The notes under the pieces were generated by a model, which saw only the letters and a program-made list of their open reading frames with translations, was not told where the DNA came from and searched no databases. This document shows, piece by piece, positions 54,987-63,728 of a stretch of 64,000 bases of DNA (within the stretch, counting starts at the first letter, position 1; the number at the start of each line of letters is the position of its first letter). The position numbers and the translations under genes are program-made. The stretch is from contig JAMLIC010000008.1 of assembly GCA_023954375.1 (NCBI GenBank), positions 1 to 64,000 on the forward strand. Reading direction: 5' to 3'. This stretch comes from Planctomycetota bacterium (GTDB lineage: Bacteria; Planctomycetota; J058).

Positions 54987-55637
54987 TCAGGGCGCGCCGG
55001 GCGACCCCTCGAGATCGGCCCTCGCGACGACGAAGGTCGCCGCAGGGTCGTCCGCCCGCAGGCGCGCCGCCTCGTCGGCGGCGCGGGACGCGCTGCGCAG
55101 GACGCGGACGACCGACACCCGCTCCGCCAACTCGCCCTCGCCGGGGGCCACGCGCACGACCGCGTGGACCGCCTCGGCCCGCGGCGCGGCCGCCGGGGCC
55201 GCCCCGCCGCCCTTCTTCTGCCGCTCGGCCTCGGCGACGGCCAGCTTGTCGACGCGCTCGTTCATCTCGTCGCCCGAGTGGCCGCGGACCCACTCCCACG
55301 CGACGTCGTGGCGCGCCGCGACCTCGGCCAGGCGCTCCCAGAGGTCGCGGTTCTTGACCTTCTTCCAGCCGCGGGCGCGCCAGCCGGGGAGCCACTCGCT
55401 GATGCCCTTGAGCACGTACTCCGAGTCCGACACGAGGCGGACCTTCGACGGCCGCGTGAGCGCCTCGAGCGCCGAGATCGCCGCCATGAGCTCCATGCGG
55501 TTGTTGGTGGTCTCGGGCTCGCCGCCCGACAGCGCGCGCTCGCGGCTGCCGAGGCGCAGGACCGCGGCCCAGCCGCCTGGCCCGGGGTTGCCCAGGCAGG
55601 CGCCGTCGGTCCAGATCTCCACCGTCCCGCTGCTCAT
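54987..55637 (-). CDS. rnhA: Ribonuclease HI with C-terminal extension
   Basis: 216 aa. Residues 1-145 match RNase HI almost fully: [15 protein letters not shown] with D11, RMELMAA with the catalytic Glu, LVSDSEYV with the catalytic Asp, [18 protein letters not shown] with the final His and Asp. The enzyme cleaves RNA in RNA-DNA hybrids in the cytoplasm. The last 70 residues, after a Gly/Ala/Pro linker, are an extra domain absent from the Escherichia coli enzyme and not recognised. ATG 55637; TACAAC six bases before it is a possible -10 box. Divergent from the MetX-like gene. Confidence 0.92.
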   Translation of the reverse strand: MSSGTVEIWTDGACLGNPGPGGWAAVLRLGSRERALSGGEPETTNNRMELMAAISALEALTRPSKVRLVSDSEYVLKGISEWLPGWRARGWKKVKNRDLWERLAEVAARHDVAWEWVRGHSGDEMNERVDKLAVAEAERQKKGGGAAPAAAPRAEAVHAVVRVAPGEGELAERVSVVRVLRSASRAADEAARLRADDPAATFVVARADLEGSPGAP

Positions 55638-55698
55638 GGCGCCGTTGTAGCCGAGGGTGGTTGACCCCGGCTGCCGGCCCGGTATCATGCCTTCAAAT

Positions 55699-55710
55699 AC
55701 GAACGTTCGT
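55699..55710. promoter_or_regulatory. Palindromic operator-like site ACGAACGTTCGT
   Basis: A perfect 12-base palindrome resembling sites bound by TetR-type repressors. It lies 20 bases before the GTG of the MetX-like gene and close to a TATCAT hexamer at 55683, in the gap between divergent genes. Confidence 0.5.
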
Positions 55711-55730
55711 TCGCTATCGGGAGGTGCGGC

Positions 55731-56981
55731 GTGGGCGGTCGGCGCGAGGTCGAGGTGCTCGGGAACCCGTGCTCGGCGGGCCAGAGGAGGCGATGGGGAC
55801 GGGCGGAGCGGGCCCGTCCGCGCGAGGCCGGGGCGCCCGCCCATCGCCCGCCCCTCGCGAGCGCATCACTCATCGCAGGCGTGCTGGGCCTCCTCGTGGG
55901 CGCGTCTCCCGCGGCCGCGCTCGACGAGGTGGTCACGAAGCGGGTCGTCCGGGTGCGCGACCTGCCGACGCTCTCGGGCCAGGTCCTCCCGCTGCTCGAG
56001 CTCGGCGTCGAGACCTACGGGCGGCTGAACGCAGCGCGCGACAACGTCGTCCTCCTCTCCCACTTCCTCGCCGGCGACGGCCACGCGGCGGGCCGCCTGG
56101 GCGACCCGTCCGGGCCCGTCGGCTGGTGGGACGCCCTGATCGGGCCGGGGCACGCGATCGACACCGACCGCCTGTTCGTCGTCAGCATGGACCTGCCCTG
56201 CAACATGAAGGTCGGGTCGCCCGCCGTCGTGACCACCGGGCCGTCGACCGTCGACCCGCGGACCGGGCGCCGCTACGGGCTCGACTTCCCGGCCTTCGGC
56301 GTGCGCGACATGGTGCGGGCGCAGCGGGCGGTGCTCGACGCGCTCGGCGTGCGGCGGCTCGTCGCCGTGATCGGGCCGTCCATGGGCGGCATGATCGCGT
56401 GGCAGTGGGCGGTCGAGTTCCCGGACTTCATGGACCTGGTCGTCCCCGCCAGCGCGCCGGTGACCTTCACCGAGGCCCAGCGCGCCGGGATGCGCTCGGC
56501 GGCCCTGGCCGTCCGGTCGGACCCGCAGTGGGCGTTCGGCGGCTACGCCGACGCGGGCACCGACCCGTCGTTCGGCGTGGCCATGGCCATGCACGGCCTC
56601 TCGGCGATCGCCGCGGGCCCCATGGCGCAGTGGCGCTTCTGGCTGGACCTCCCGCGCCACCTCGCCGACGCGCGCCGCTACGACGCCAACCACTACCTGT
56701 GGCTGCTGGACCTGCACGTCGGCTGGGACCTGGGCGCCGAGCTCGGCTCGCGCGAGGCCGCCTACCGCCGCGTGCGCGCGCGGGTGCTGGTCCTGGGCTC
56801 CCAGGACGACGACTTCGTCACGCCGACCGACCTGCGGCAGGCGACCGGGGAGCTCCAGGCGGCCGGCGGCTCGGCCCGGCTGGTCCTCGTCGCGGGCCGC
56901 AACGGGCACCTCTCGGTGCTCGAGGACGCGCGCCTGTTCGGGCCGGCGCTCGCGCAGGAGCTCGCCCGGGTCGCGCCGTGA
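55731..56981 (+). CDS. Exported MetX-like alpha/beta hydrolase
   Basis: 416 aa. From residue 66 the sequence follows homoserine O-acetyltransferase (MetX)-type hydrolases: [14 protein letters not shown], nucleophile elbow IGPSMGGM (Ser near 222), the acid in SQDDDFVTP near 360 and [11 protein letters not shown] with the catalytic His near 393. A hydrophobic segment ([17 protein letters not shown], 48-64) looks like a signal peptide, so the enzyme is probably periplasmic, unlike cytoplasmic MetX. Residues 13-46 come from the dispersed repeat, which lies between the start and the signal peptide. GTG 55731 has a perfect GGGAGGTG site. Substrate unknown. Confidence 0.82.
   Translation: MGGRREVEVLGNPCSAGQRRRWGRAERARPREAGAPAHRPPLASASLIAGVLGLLVGASPAAALDEVVTKRVVRVRDLPTLSGQVLPLLELGVETYGRLNAARDNVVLLSHFLAGDGHAAGRLGDPSGPVGWWDALIGPGHAIDTDRLFVVSMDLPCNMKVGSPAVVTTGPSTVDPRTGRRYGLDFPAFGVRDMVRAQRAVLDALGVRRLVAVIGPSMGGMIAWQWAVEFPDFMDLVVPASAPVTFTEAQRAGMRSAALAVRSDPQWAFGGYADAGTDPSFGVAMAMHGLSAIAAGPMAQWRFWLDLPRHLADARRYDANHYLWLLDLHVGWDLGAELGSREAAYRRVRARVLVLGSQDDDFVTPTDLRQATGELQAAGGSARLVLVAGRNGHLSVLEDARLFGPALAQELARVAP
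55770..55868 (+). repeat. Dispersed 5' repeat, third copy
   Basis: About 99 bases matching the reverse complement of the units at 45043-45219: it opens with TGCTCGGCGGGCCAGAG, then GGCGATGGGGA, and ends with CCCCTCGCGAGCGCATCA. It lies within the first codons of the MetX-like gene and is read in the same frame as the open frame through the 45 kb copies. Confidence 0.7.
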
Positions 56982-57293
56982 CTACCTGAGCGAGTTCCCG
57001 TCCCAGGTGTGCTGCGGGTCGGGGTAGAAGGCCAGCCCGCCGCGCGGGGTCATGACCATCCAGCCGCCCGGGACCTTCGAGCGGTGCAGGGCGAGCCGCT
57101 CGAGGAGCTCCTGCCGCTGGGACTCGGCCATGGGCGCCATGGTCGGCGGGAACTCGATGCACACGTTCAGCCGCTCCCATTTGAGCTCGCGCTTCTGGCC
57201 GAAGCTCTGCGCGCGGCTGGGCAGGGCGGTCGAGAGCAGGGCGGCGGCGGCGCCGACGGCGGCGCTGGCCACGACGAGCGAGGCGCGGTTCAC
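56982..57293 (-). CDS. Small exported protein of unknown function, 103 aa
   Basis: I do not recognise the family. Signal peptide (VNRASLVVASAAVGAAAALLS) followed by a roughly 75-residue domain with one Cys, several Trp and a YPDPQHTWDG motif near the end. Its stop begins one base after the stop of the convergent MetX-like gene. GTG 57293 with TGGAGGGA seven bases upstream; the upstream codons in the same frame look non-coding. Confidence 0.65.
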   Translation of the reverse strand: MNRASLVVASAAVGAAAALLSTALPSRAQSFGQKRELKWERLNVCIEFPPTMAPMAESQRQELLERLALHRSKVPGGWMVMTPRGGLAFYPDPQHTWDGNSLR

Positions 57294-57361
57294 GGAGTCC
57301 CTCCAGAGAGGATCATGACGCGCTGGGCGCCATGTTGCACGCCAGAAGGACCGCGGCGCGG

Positions 57362-57490
57362 TCAACCGCGCGCGCTGGAGGCCATGGCCAGCGCCAGGCC
57401 GAGCACCAGGGTCACGCCGACGACGCTCGCCGCCGCGTCGACCGCCAGCGCGCCGGCGCGCCGAAGGGCGCCGCGGACCTGCGCGCTCAC
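57362..57490 (-). CDS. Micro-protein with one membrane helix, 42 aa
   Basis: VSAQVRGALRRAGALAVD leads into a single hydrophobic helix (AASVVGVTLVLGLALAMA) and a short tail. The GTG start overlaps the stop of the 26-codon gene upstream (GTGA), which is the main evidence that both are real. A positive N-terminus and a helix suggest an inner-membrane micro-protein. Function unknown. Confidence 0.5.
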   Translation of the reverse strand: MSAQVRGALRRAGALAVDAAASVVGVTLVLGLALAMASSARG

Positions 57491-57567
57491 GACCGGGCCC
57501 CGAGCATGAGGCCCATGAGGCCGAACGCGCACGCGCGCGCTACCCGCTCGACACACCAGCGCACCAT
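57487..57567 (-). CDS. Micro-protein, 26 aa
   Basis: A short frame MVRWCVERVARACAFGLM followed by eight residues ending LGARS, amphipathic or membrane-associated. It has an excellent AGGGAGGGG ribosome site 4-5 bases before the ATG and its stop overlaps the next start. It could be a leader peptide that sets translation of the downstream 42-aa protein. Function unknown. Confidence 0.5.
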   Translation of the reverse strand: MVRWCVERVARACAFGLMGLMLGARS

Positions 57568-57799
57568 GATCCCCTCCCTCTCGTCGTGTGGTTCGTGTTC
57601 GCCAGGGGGCACGCGCCGCCCGCCCTCGTCGCCGGGGGTCGGCGGCGCGCACCGCCCGTGCGCTCGTCCTGAGCGAGCCTCGTGCCGCGTCCGAACCCCC
57701 GCCCCGGCGGGGGGTGGGCGGCGGAGGCGTCGGGGATCTGACGCAGTGGTCCAGCGGACACCTGGGCCCTGGCCTCCGGAGCCATGTGCCGCTGCGGGT

Positions 57800-57805
57800 T
57801 AGAGT
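57800..57805 (+). promoter_or_regulatory. Candidate -10 element (TAGAGT)
   Basis: Lies 21 bases before GTG 57827, which has its own GGAGGA ribosome site, so this gene is not leaderless. Confidence 0.4.
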
Positions 57806-57826
57806 GGACGCCTGGAGGAGCCGCGC

Positions 57827-59050
57827 GTGACGACGACCGAGACGACGACCCGGACCACGAAGGACTACCTGGCGCAGGTCGACCGGTTCGGCGCCCGCAA
57901 CTACGCGCCCCTCGAGGTGGTGATCACGCGCGGCGAGGGCTGCCACCTGTGGGACGTGGAAGGGCGCCGCTACGTCGACATGCTCAGCGCCTACTCGGCG
58001 GTCAACCAGGGCCACTGCCACCCGCGGATCGTGGGCGCCCTGGTGGAGCAGGCGCAGCGGCTCACGCTCACCTCCCGCGCGTTCCACAACGACCGCATGG
58101 GCGACATGCTGCAGCGGATCGCCGAGCTCACCGGCTTCCGCGCCGTCCTGCCCATGAACACCGGCGCCGAGGCGGTGGAGACGGCGATCAAGGCCATGCG
58201 GCGCTGGGGCTACCTGGTGAAGAAGGTCCCCGACGGGGAGGCCGAGATCGTCGTGGCGAACGGCAACTTCCACGGGCGGACGACGACGATCGTCGGCTTC
58301 TCGGACGACCCCGGGGCGCGCGACACCTTCGGCCCCCCGACGCCCGGGTTCGTGCGCGTGCCCTACGGCGACGCCGAGGCCCTGGCCCGGGCGATCGGGC
58401 CGAACACCGTGGGCGTCCTGCTCGAGCCGATCCAGGGCGAGGCGGGGGTGAAGATCCCGCCCGACGACTACCTGCCGCGCGCGCGGGCCCTGTGCACGGA
58501 GCGACGCGCGGTCCTCTGCCTCGACGAGATCCAGACGGGCCTCGGGCGCACCGGCAAGATGTTCGCCTACGAGCACGTGGGCGCCTGCCCCGACCTGATC
58601 GTCCTGGGCAAGGCGCTCTCGGGGGGCGTCTACCCGGTGTCGGCCGTGGCCGGGGTCGCCGAGGTCATGGACCTGTTCACGCCGGGGACGCACGGCTCGA
58701 CCTACGGCGGCAACCCGCTGGCGGCGGCCGTCGCCGTCGCCGCCCTCGACGTGCTCGTGGACGAGGGCCTGCCCGAGCGGGCGGCGCGCCTCGGCGCGCA
58801 CGCGCTCGCGCGCCTGCGGCGTGAGCTGACGAGCGAGAACGTCCTCGAGGCGCGCGGGCGCGGGCTCATGCTCGCCGTCGAGTACCGCGCCGGCGTGGCC
58901 AAGGCCGCGGTCAAGGCCCTCATGAAGGAGGGCGTCCTGGCCAAGGACACGCACGAGACGACGATCCGCTTCGCCCCGCCGCTCGTGATCTCGGACGCCG
59001 CCCTCGACGAGGCGCTCGACGTGACGATCCCCGTCCTGAACTCGTTCTAA
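57827..59050 (+). CDS. rocD: Ornithine aminotransferase
   Basis: 407 aa, normal length for ornithine-oxo-acid transaminase. PLP enzyme landmarks: the [13 protein letters not shown] segment near 110, the NFHGRT segment near 147, the acidic pair in CLDEIQTG (D233, E234) and the Schiff-base Lys262 in VLGKALSGG. It converts ornithine and 2-oxoglutarate to glutamate semialdehyde and glutamate, linking arginine and proline metabolism. GTG start with GGAGGA upstream. It stands alone between minus-strand genes; no arginine genes are nearby. Confidence 0.93.
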   Translation: MTTTETTTRTTKDYLAQVDRFGARNYAPLEVVITRGEGCHLWDVEGRRYVDMLSAYSAVNQGHCHPRIVGALVEQAQRLTLTSRAFHNDRMGDMLQRIAELTGFRAVLPMNTGAEAVETAIKAMRRWGYLVKKVPDGEAEIVVANGNFHGRTTTIVGFSDDPGARDTFGPPTPGFVRVPYGDAEALARAIGPNTVGVLLEPIQGEAGVKIPPDDYLPRARALCTERRAVLCLDEIQTGLGRTGKMFAYEHVGACPDLIVLGKALSGGVYPVSAVAGVAEVMDLFTPGTHGSTYGGNPLAAAVAVAALDVLVDEGLPERAARLGAHALARLRRELTSENVLEARGRGLMLAVEYRAGVAKAAVKALMKEGVLAKDTHETTIRFAPPLVISDAALDEALDVTIPVLNSF

Positions 59051-59718
59051 CCTCGGACGCGGGCCCGCCGCTCGCCCAGGCAGGAGAACGCCGCGCAGCC
59101 GCCGTGGATCCCCAGGCACTCCTCGTGGTGCACGGCGCCGCAGCGGTCGCACGGGGCCGCCTCCTCCGGCGGCACGGCGTCGTGGCAGTACGGGCAGCGG
59201 CCGGGCTCGGCGTCGGCCGACGCGCTCACGCTCACGCTGAGCGTCGGCTCGATCGTCCGCCGCGCCGGTCGCAGCCACGGCGCGCGGCGCAGGAAGTCGT
59301 CGACCACGGCCAGGAGGCGCGCCGCCTCGTCCTCGGTGTGGCAGGGGACGGTGTGCGTCGCCCCGGTCCGGAGGCGCAGGATCAGCGCCGCGCCGCTGCG
59401 ACGGACCGAGGCGAGGTCCTGCAGCGGGAACACGCGGCGGCGGTGAGCCTCGAGCGGCGCGAAGCGGGGGAAGCGCCGGGCGAGCCTGGCCAGGAACACG
59501 CGGTACTCGATGATCCGCCGGTCGGTGATCGCGAGATGGCGCGCGTTCCAGAGCGCCGCCGACCAGGCTGCGACGACGACGGCGAGGGCGAGGAGCGCCG
59601 TGACCCAGCCGAGGCCCCACTCGGCCACGATCAGGAACGCGGCCAGGAGCGAGAGCCCGGCGAGCGGCGTGAGCAGCTGCCGCCCCTCGACCAGCCGCTC
59701 CCCACGCTCCAGCTCCAT
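59047..59718 (-). CDS. Membrane protein with PH-like segment and prokaryotic RING finger
   Basis: 223 aa. Two hydrophobic segments (about 15-52) are followed by a PH/bPH2-like beta domain (about 58-140: [21 protein letters not shown]). After a linker the C-terminal 45 residues form a treble-clef zinc site: [28 protein letters not shown]. This spacing matches the prokaryotic RING finger family linked by earlier comparative work to ubiquitin-like signalling. Function is otherwise unknown. ATG 59718 preferred over 59733 because a TACGTT element at 59736-59741 overlaps the region just upstream. Its end overlaps the convergent aminotransferase stop by four bases. Confidence 0.75.
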   Translation of the reverse strand: MELERGERLVEGRQLLTPLAGLSLLAAFLIVAEWGLGWVTALLALAVVVAAWSAALWNARHLAITDRRIIEYRVFLARLARRFPRFAPLEAHRRRVFPLQDLASVRRSGAALILRLRTGATHTVPCHTEDEAARLLAVVDDFLRRAPWLRPARRTIEPTLSVSVSASADAEPGRCPYCHDAVPPEEAAPCDRCGAVHHEECLGIHGGCAAFSCLGERRARVRG

Positions 59719-59849
59719 GTCAGCGCCTGCCATCAAACGTAACAGAAGCCCGGAGCGCCAGGTCGGGGCATGGTCCTCGTCCACAGCTCGGTCGAGGTGG
59801 CGCTCCACCCGCCAGGAAGACGACGGCCAAGAAGACCGGTGGAGCGGGG

Positions 59850-60878
59850 CTAGCGGAGGGCCTCGACCAGCGCCCGGAGGTCGCCCGGCAGCGGGGCCTC
59901 GAGCGCGAGCGGCGCGCCGGTGCGCGGGTGCGGGAGGACGACCCGCCGCGCGTGGAGGGCCTGGCGCGCGATCACCGGGGCGTCGGCGTCGGGCCAGGCC
60001 AGGCGCCCGTCGCCGTAGAGCGGGTCGAGGAGCACCGGGTGGCCGAGCGCCCGGGCGTGGACGCGGATCTGGTGCTGGCGGCCGGTCTCGATCTCGAAGC
60101 GCACGAGGCTCGCCGCCGCGAAGCGCTGGAGCACGCGGAACCGGGTCCGCGACGGCAGCCCGTCGGGCCGGGTGGTCATCATGAGCTCGAGCGGCGCCTC
60201 GTCGTCGGGGCCGATCGGCAGGTCGATCAGGCCCTCGTCCGGCCCGACGCGGCCGCGGACGACGGCCACGTACTCCTTCTCGACGTCGCGCCCCTCGAAC
60301 ACCGCCTGCAGGCGCACGCGCGCCGGGGCCGTCTTGGCCACGACGACCACGCCCGAGGTGTCCCGGTCGAGGCGGTGGCAGATCCGCGGGAGGACGCCCG
60401 TCGCGCGGCGCGGGCCGTGGCGGTAGAGCCAGTGGAGCGCCTGGATCATCGTGTTGACGCGCGCCCGCCCGACGGGGTGGACGATCAGGCCCGCCGGCTT
60501 GGCGAGGGCGACCAGGTCGTCGTCGTCGTGGATGATCAGCCCGTCGAGCACGAGGCCGAGCGCCTCGTGGCGCACCTCCTCCTCGGGCGGCGGCACGGCC
60601 ACGGCGACCCGGTCGCCGGCGACGACGCGGCCCGCCTTGCGGCGGACGACCTCGTCGTTTCGCGTGACGCGCCCGTCGGCGATCAGCCCGTGCACCTGCG
60701 CGCGTGAGCGCCAGGGCATGCGGGCGAGGAGGAAGTGGTCGAGGCGGTCGCCCTGCTCCTCGTGCCCCACGCGCCAGGCGAGCTCCTCCAGCGGCACCGA
60801 CAGGTCGCGCGGCGGCGCCCGCCGCGGCCGCGGCGGCGGCTTGCGCGAGCGGGCGTAGCGCTTGCGGGCGTGGGTCAT
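59850..60878 (-). CDS. RluA-family pseudouridine synthase
   Basis: 342 aa. An Arg-rich N-terminus (1-40) and an S4-like RNA-binding segment (RLDHFLLARMPWRSRAQVHGLI, 45-66) precede the catalytic domain with HRLDRDTSG (168-176), where Asp171 is the catalytic Asp of the RluA/RsuA/TruA superfamily. ETGRQHQIRVHARALGHPVLLD near 270 and LYGDG complete the pattern. It converts uridine to pseudouridine in rRNA or tRNA; exact sites cannot be told. ATG start at 60878, 30 bases from the kinase stop. Confidence 0.92.
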   Translation of the reverse strand: MTHARKRYARSRKPPPRPRRAPPRDLSVPLEELAWRVGHEEQGDRLDHFLLARMPWRSRAQVHGLIADGRVTRNDEVVRRKAGRVVAGDRVAVAVPPPEEEVRHEALGLVLDGLIIHDDDDLVALAKPAGLIVHPVGRARVNTMIQALHWLYRHGPRRATGVLPRICHRLDRDTSGVVVVAKTAPARVRLQAVFEGRDVEKEYVAVVRGRVGPDEGLIDLPIGPDDEAPLELMMTTRPDGLPSRTRFRVLQRFAAASLVRFEIETGRQHQIRVHARALGHPVLLDPLYGDGRLAWPDADAPVIARQALHARRVVLPHPRTGAPLALEAPLPGDLRALVEALR

Positions 60879-60908
60879 GGGAGGCCCGATTGGACCACGG
60901 TCCGCAGG

Positions 60909-63152
60909 TCAGGGGTCGAAGAGGATCTCCGGCGGCAGGTCGTCCAGCTCGATCGGCCGCGTCAGCTCGTCCTCGTCGAGCACGTCCTCCTCCGGGACGA
61001 CCGCGGGCCGGCGGCGCGACTCCTGCGCCTCGGCGATCAGGGCGTCGAGGGCGTTGCGCAGGGCGGCCGGCGTGGGCGGGCGGTCGGCGGGGTCGGGGCT
61101 GGTGGCGCAGGCGAGCAGGTAGGCGATCTGGCGCGGGACGCCCGAGACCATGGTCAGCGGGAGGAGGTCGCGGCGCTCGCCCGCGACGAGCTCGGCCACC
61201 GGGTTGCCCGTCAGCGCGAAGCTGAGCGTGGCGCCCAGCGCGTAGACCTGCGCGCGCGGGGTGACCAGCCGGGCGGCCGTGACCTCGGGCGCCTCGTAGA
61301 GCGGCAGCGGAGCGCCGCCGGTCTCCACCGGCGCGCGCGCCGCCTCGAGGAGCGCCGGGCTCAGGCCGACGTCGAGCAGGCGCGCGCGCCGGTCGGGGCT
61401 GACGAGGACCAGCTCGGGCCGCACGAGGGCGTGGACGACCCCGCGCGCGGCGGCGTGGTCGAGCGCGTCGGCGAGCTCGCGGCCGAGGCGGGTGGTCGCG
61501 GCGGGGGAGAGCGGCCCCTGCTGGTCGACGAGCCCCTCGAGGGTCGGCCCGTCGGGCTCCGGACCGACGACGAACAGGACGCCGCGGTGGGCCTCGACGC
61601 GCAGGACCGGCCAGAGGGCGGGGTGCTCGAGCTCGCGCGCCTGCTGGCTCTCGGCGGCGAAGGCCTCGGCGGCGCGGGGGCCGACCTCGATCGCGGAGAC
61701 GAGGTAGGTCTTGCCGCGCGACCGGGCGGTGTAGCGGCGCAGGCCGCCGCGCCCGCCGAGGCGCGGGCCGACCTCGAACCCGCTCTGCTGGAGGGCCGCG
61801 ACGATCCGGTCCTCGGCGGCGACCACGTCCGACTCGGCGTCGCGCCGGCAGCGCCGGCAGACCCCCGCCTCGTCCTGGGCCAGCGCCTGGCCGCAGAGGA
61901 GGCACCCGCGCTCCTGGTCGCTCGACTCGGCGATCGACACCTCGAAGCGCGACTTGCCGAAGGCGAGGAGGTCGCCCCCCTGGAGGCGGACCGGCTCCTT
62001 GACCCGGGCACGGTTGACGGTCGAGCCGTTGGCGCTGCCGAGGTCGACGAGCCACACGCCGTCGGGCCGCCGCTCGAGGCGCGCGTGGCGGCGCGAGATC
62101 CACCCGTAGGGCAAGGAGACGGCCGACTCGGCCGAGCGCCCCACCTCCATGACGTCGCCCACGGCCAGGAGGCGCTCGATCGTGCGGTCGGTCCCGCGCA
62201 GGCGGACGACGAGCCCCGGCTCGACGAGCGGCTCCTCGCCGCTGGCGCGCGCGCCCGTGCGCTGGAGGAGGGCCACGAGCGGGGCGCGCTCCCAGTCGGG
62301 CGCGCGGGCCAGCCCGAGCGCCTGCGCGGCGCGCAGGACGAACGGCGCCGCGTCCTGGGAGATCGGGCGGTCGTCGGGGTCGCGCTCCATGAGGCGGGCC
62401 ACGAGCGCGGCGACCGGGTCGGGGACCTCGGGGTTGAGCTCGCGCAGGTCGGGCGGCGCGTCGTGCACGATCGAGCGCAGGCGCGCGAAGAGCGTCGAGC
62501 CGCTGTGGGGCGTGCGGCCGGCGAGGCAGCGGTAGAGCGTCGCCCCGAGGCCGTAGACGTCGCCCTTGGGGCTCGGCGCCGCGTCGCCCTCGACCTGCTC
62601 GGGGCTCATGAAGTCGACGGTCCCGGCCGGGACGCGCCCGTGGCTGAGGCGCTCGGCGACGCCCGACTCGAAGCTGGCCCCGAAGTCGCACAGCTTGGCC
62701 ACGCCGGCCGCCGAGACGATGACGTTCGACGGGGCGATGTCGCGGTGGACGATGTCCGCCTGGGCCAGGGCCTCGAGGGCGCGCCCGAGCTGGGAGGCGA
62801 CGCCGAGCGCGGCGTCGAGCGGGAGCGGCCCGCCCTGCGCGTCGAGGAGCTGCTGCAGGCTCGGCCCCTCGACCAGCTCCTGCGCGATCCAGGCGCAGCC
62901 CTCGGACGAGCCGATGTCGAACGCCTCGACGACGTTGGGGTGGGAGAACCCGAGCAGGCGCCGCCCCTCCTCGAGGAAGCGGCGCTGCCGCTCCGCCTCG
63001 GCCGGCGACGACGCCTCGCGCGTGCGCAGGACCTTCAGCGCGCAGGCCCGCCCGGTGGCCCGCTCGCGCGCCCGGTAGACGCTGGCCCCGTCGCCCTCGT
63101 GGATCGTCCCGAGGAGCTCGTAGCCTGGAACCTCGTCGGGCGGCCTGGACAC
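60909..63152 (-). CDS. Ser/Thr kinase - FHA - zinc ribbon - pseudokinase
   Basis: 747 aa, no membrane segment. Residues 10-275 are an active-looking kinase: Gly-loop with IHEGDGASVY, Lys40, HRD with Asp138, DFG at 156-158 and SPEQ near 183. Residues 328-405 are an FHA domain (VGRSAESAVSLPYGWISRRHARLE, NGSTVN), C417/C420/C432/C435 form a zinc ribbon, and 455-690 is a second kinase fold lacking the catalytic set (HALVRPELV for HRDxxxxN, LLDVGL for DFG). The tail is acidic. It would phosphorylate partners that its FHA domain or the roadblock-FHA protein can bind. GTG start seven bases after TATCAT. Confidence 0.88.
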   Translation of the reverse strand: MSRPPDEVPGYELLGTIHEGDGASVYRARERATGRACALKVLRTREASSPAEAERQRRFLEEGRRLLGFSHPNVVEAFDIGSSEGCAWIAQELVEGPSLQQLLDAQGGPLPLDAALGVASQLGRALEALAQADIVHRDIAPSNVIVSAAGVAKLCDFGASFESGVAERLSHGRVPAGTVDFMSPEQVEGDAAPSPKGDVYGLGATLYRCLAGRTPHSGSTLFARLRSIVHDAPPDLRELNPEVPDPVAALVARLMERDPDDRPISQDAAPFVLRAAQALGLARAPDWERAPLVALLQRTGARASGEEPLVEPGLVVRLRGTDRTIERLLAVGDVMEVGRSAESAVSLPYGWISRRHARLERRPDGVWLVDLGSANGSTVNRARVKEPVRLQGGDLLAFGKSRFEVSIAESSDQERGCLLCGQALAQDEAGVCRRCRRDAESDVVAAEDRIVAALQQSGFEVGPRLGGRGGLRRYTARSRGKTYLVSAIEVGPRAAEAFAAESQQARELEHPALWPVLRVEAHRGVLFVVGPEPDGPTLEGLVDQQGPLSPAATTRLGRELADALDHAAARGVVHALVRPELVLVSPDRRARLLDVGLSPALLEAARAPVETGGAPLPLYEAPEVTAARLVTPRAQVYALGATLSFALTGNPVAELVAGERRDLLPLTMVSGVPRQIAYLLACATSPDPADRPPTPAALRNALDALIAEAQESRRRPAVVPEEDVLDEDELTRPIELDDLPPEILFDP

Positions 63153-63159
63153 CGGGCGG

Positions 63160-63165
63160 ATGATA
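63160..63165 (-). promoter_or_regulatory. -10 element TATCAT, leaderless arrangement
   Basis: On the minus strand TATCAT ends seven bases before GTG 63152, the kinase start. Confidence 0.5.
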
Positions 63166-63201
63166 GCGGGCGCGCCCGGGGGCGGGCCACGACGGTGGGG
63201 G

Positions 63202-63585
63202 TCAGCGCCGGCGGGGCGAGCCCCGGACCTCGACCTCGTAGGGCCCGAACTGGCCCTCGCCCTTGCGCTCGATCAGGTAGGCGCGCCCGTCCTCGACGTT
63301 GATGACCACGTCCTTGTACTCGTAAGGCGTCGCCGACTCGTTGTCGATCGGGTAGTTGATCCGCACCTTGAGCCGCCGCGCCCCCGGCTCGACGTAGGCC
63401 TTGCTCCGGCGCGAGGGGACGTCCTGGCCGTCGACGGCCCACAGGAACACGTCGTCGCCGGGGATCACGACCCCGTGGGGCTCCTCCTCGGTCGGCCCGC
63501 CCGCGTAGGAGGGGCCTCCCACGCAGCCGGCCAGCGCGGCCAGGGTCAGGGCGAGCGTCGCGGCGAGCGGGCGGCGGGTGGTCAT
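63202..63585 (-). CDS. Small lipoprotein of unknown function, 127 aa
   Basis: I do not recognise the family. The signal peptide ends in a lipobox (LAALAGC), so it should be lipid-anchored. The mature domain is beta-rich with PGARRLKVRINYPID and DVVINVEDGRAYLIER, reminiscent of small domains that hold a peptide ligand, but no motif is diagnostic. TAGCCT on the minus strand lies nine bases before the ATG. Confidence 0.7.
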   Translation of the reverse strand: MTTRRPLAATLALTLAALAGCVGGPSYAGGPTEEEPHGVVIPGDDVFLWAVDGQDVPSRRSKAYVEPGARRLKVRINYPIDNESATPYEYKDVVINVEDGRAYLIERKGEGQFGPYEVEVRGSPRRR

Positions 63586-63692
63586 GGGGGGAACAGGCTA
63601 ACCCGGCCGTGCGGCGCGGGACGACCTGGTGCGCGTTTCTCCTCGGGTCACCCGGGCGAGCTCGCCGGGACGCGGCGGGGCGATCGCGCGCG

Positions 63693-63721
63693 TTGTCGAG
63701 CGCCGCCGCCCGGGGTAGCCT
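63693..63721 (+). promoter_or_regulatory. Promoter TTGTCG-17-TAGCCT, leaderless
   Basis: TTGTCG at 63693-63698, a 17-base spacer and TAGCCT at 63716-63721. The -10 box ends seven bases before GTG 63729, so the message would begin at or near the first codon. Confidence 0.55.
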
Positions 63722-63728
63722 CGACCCC

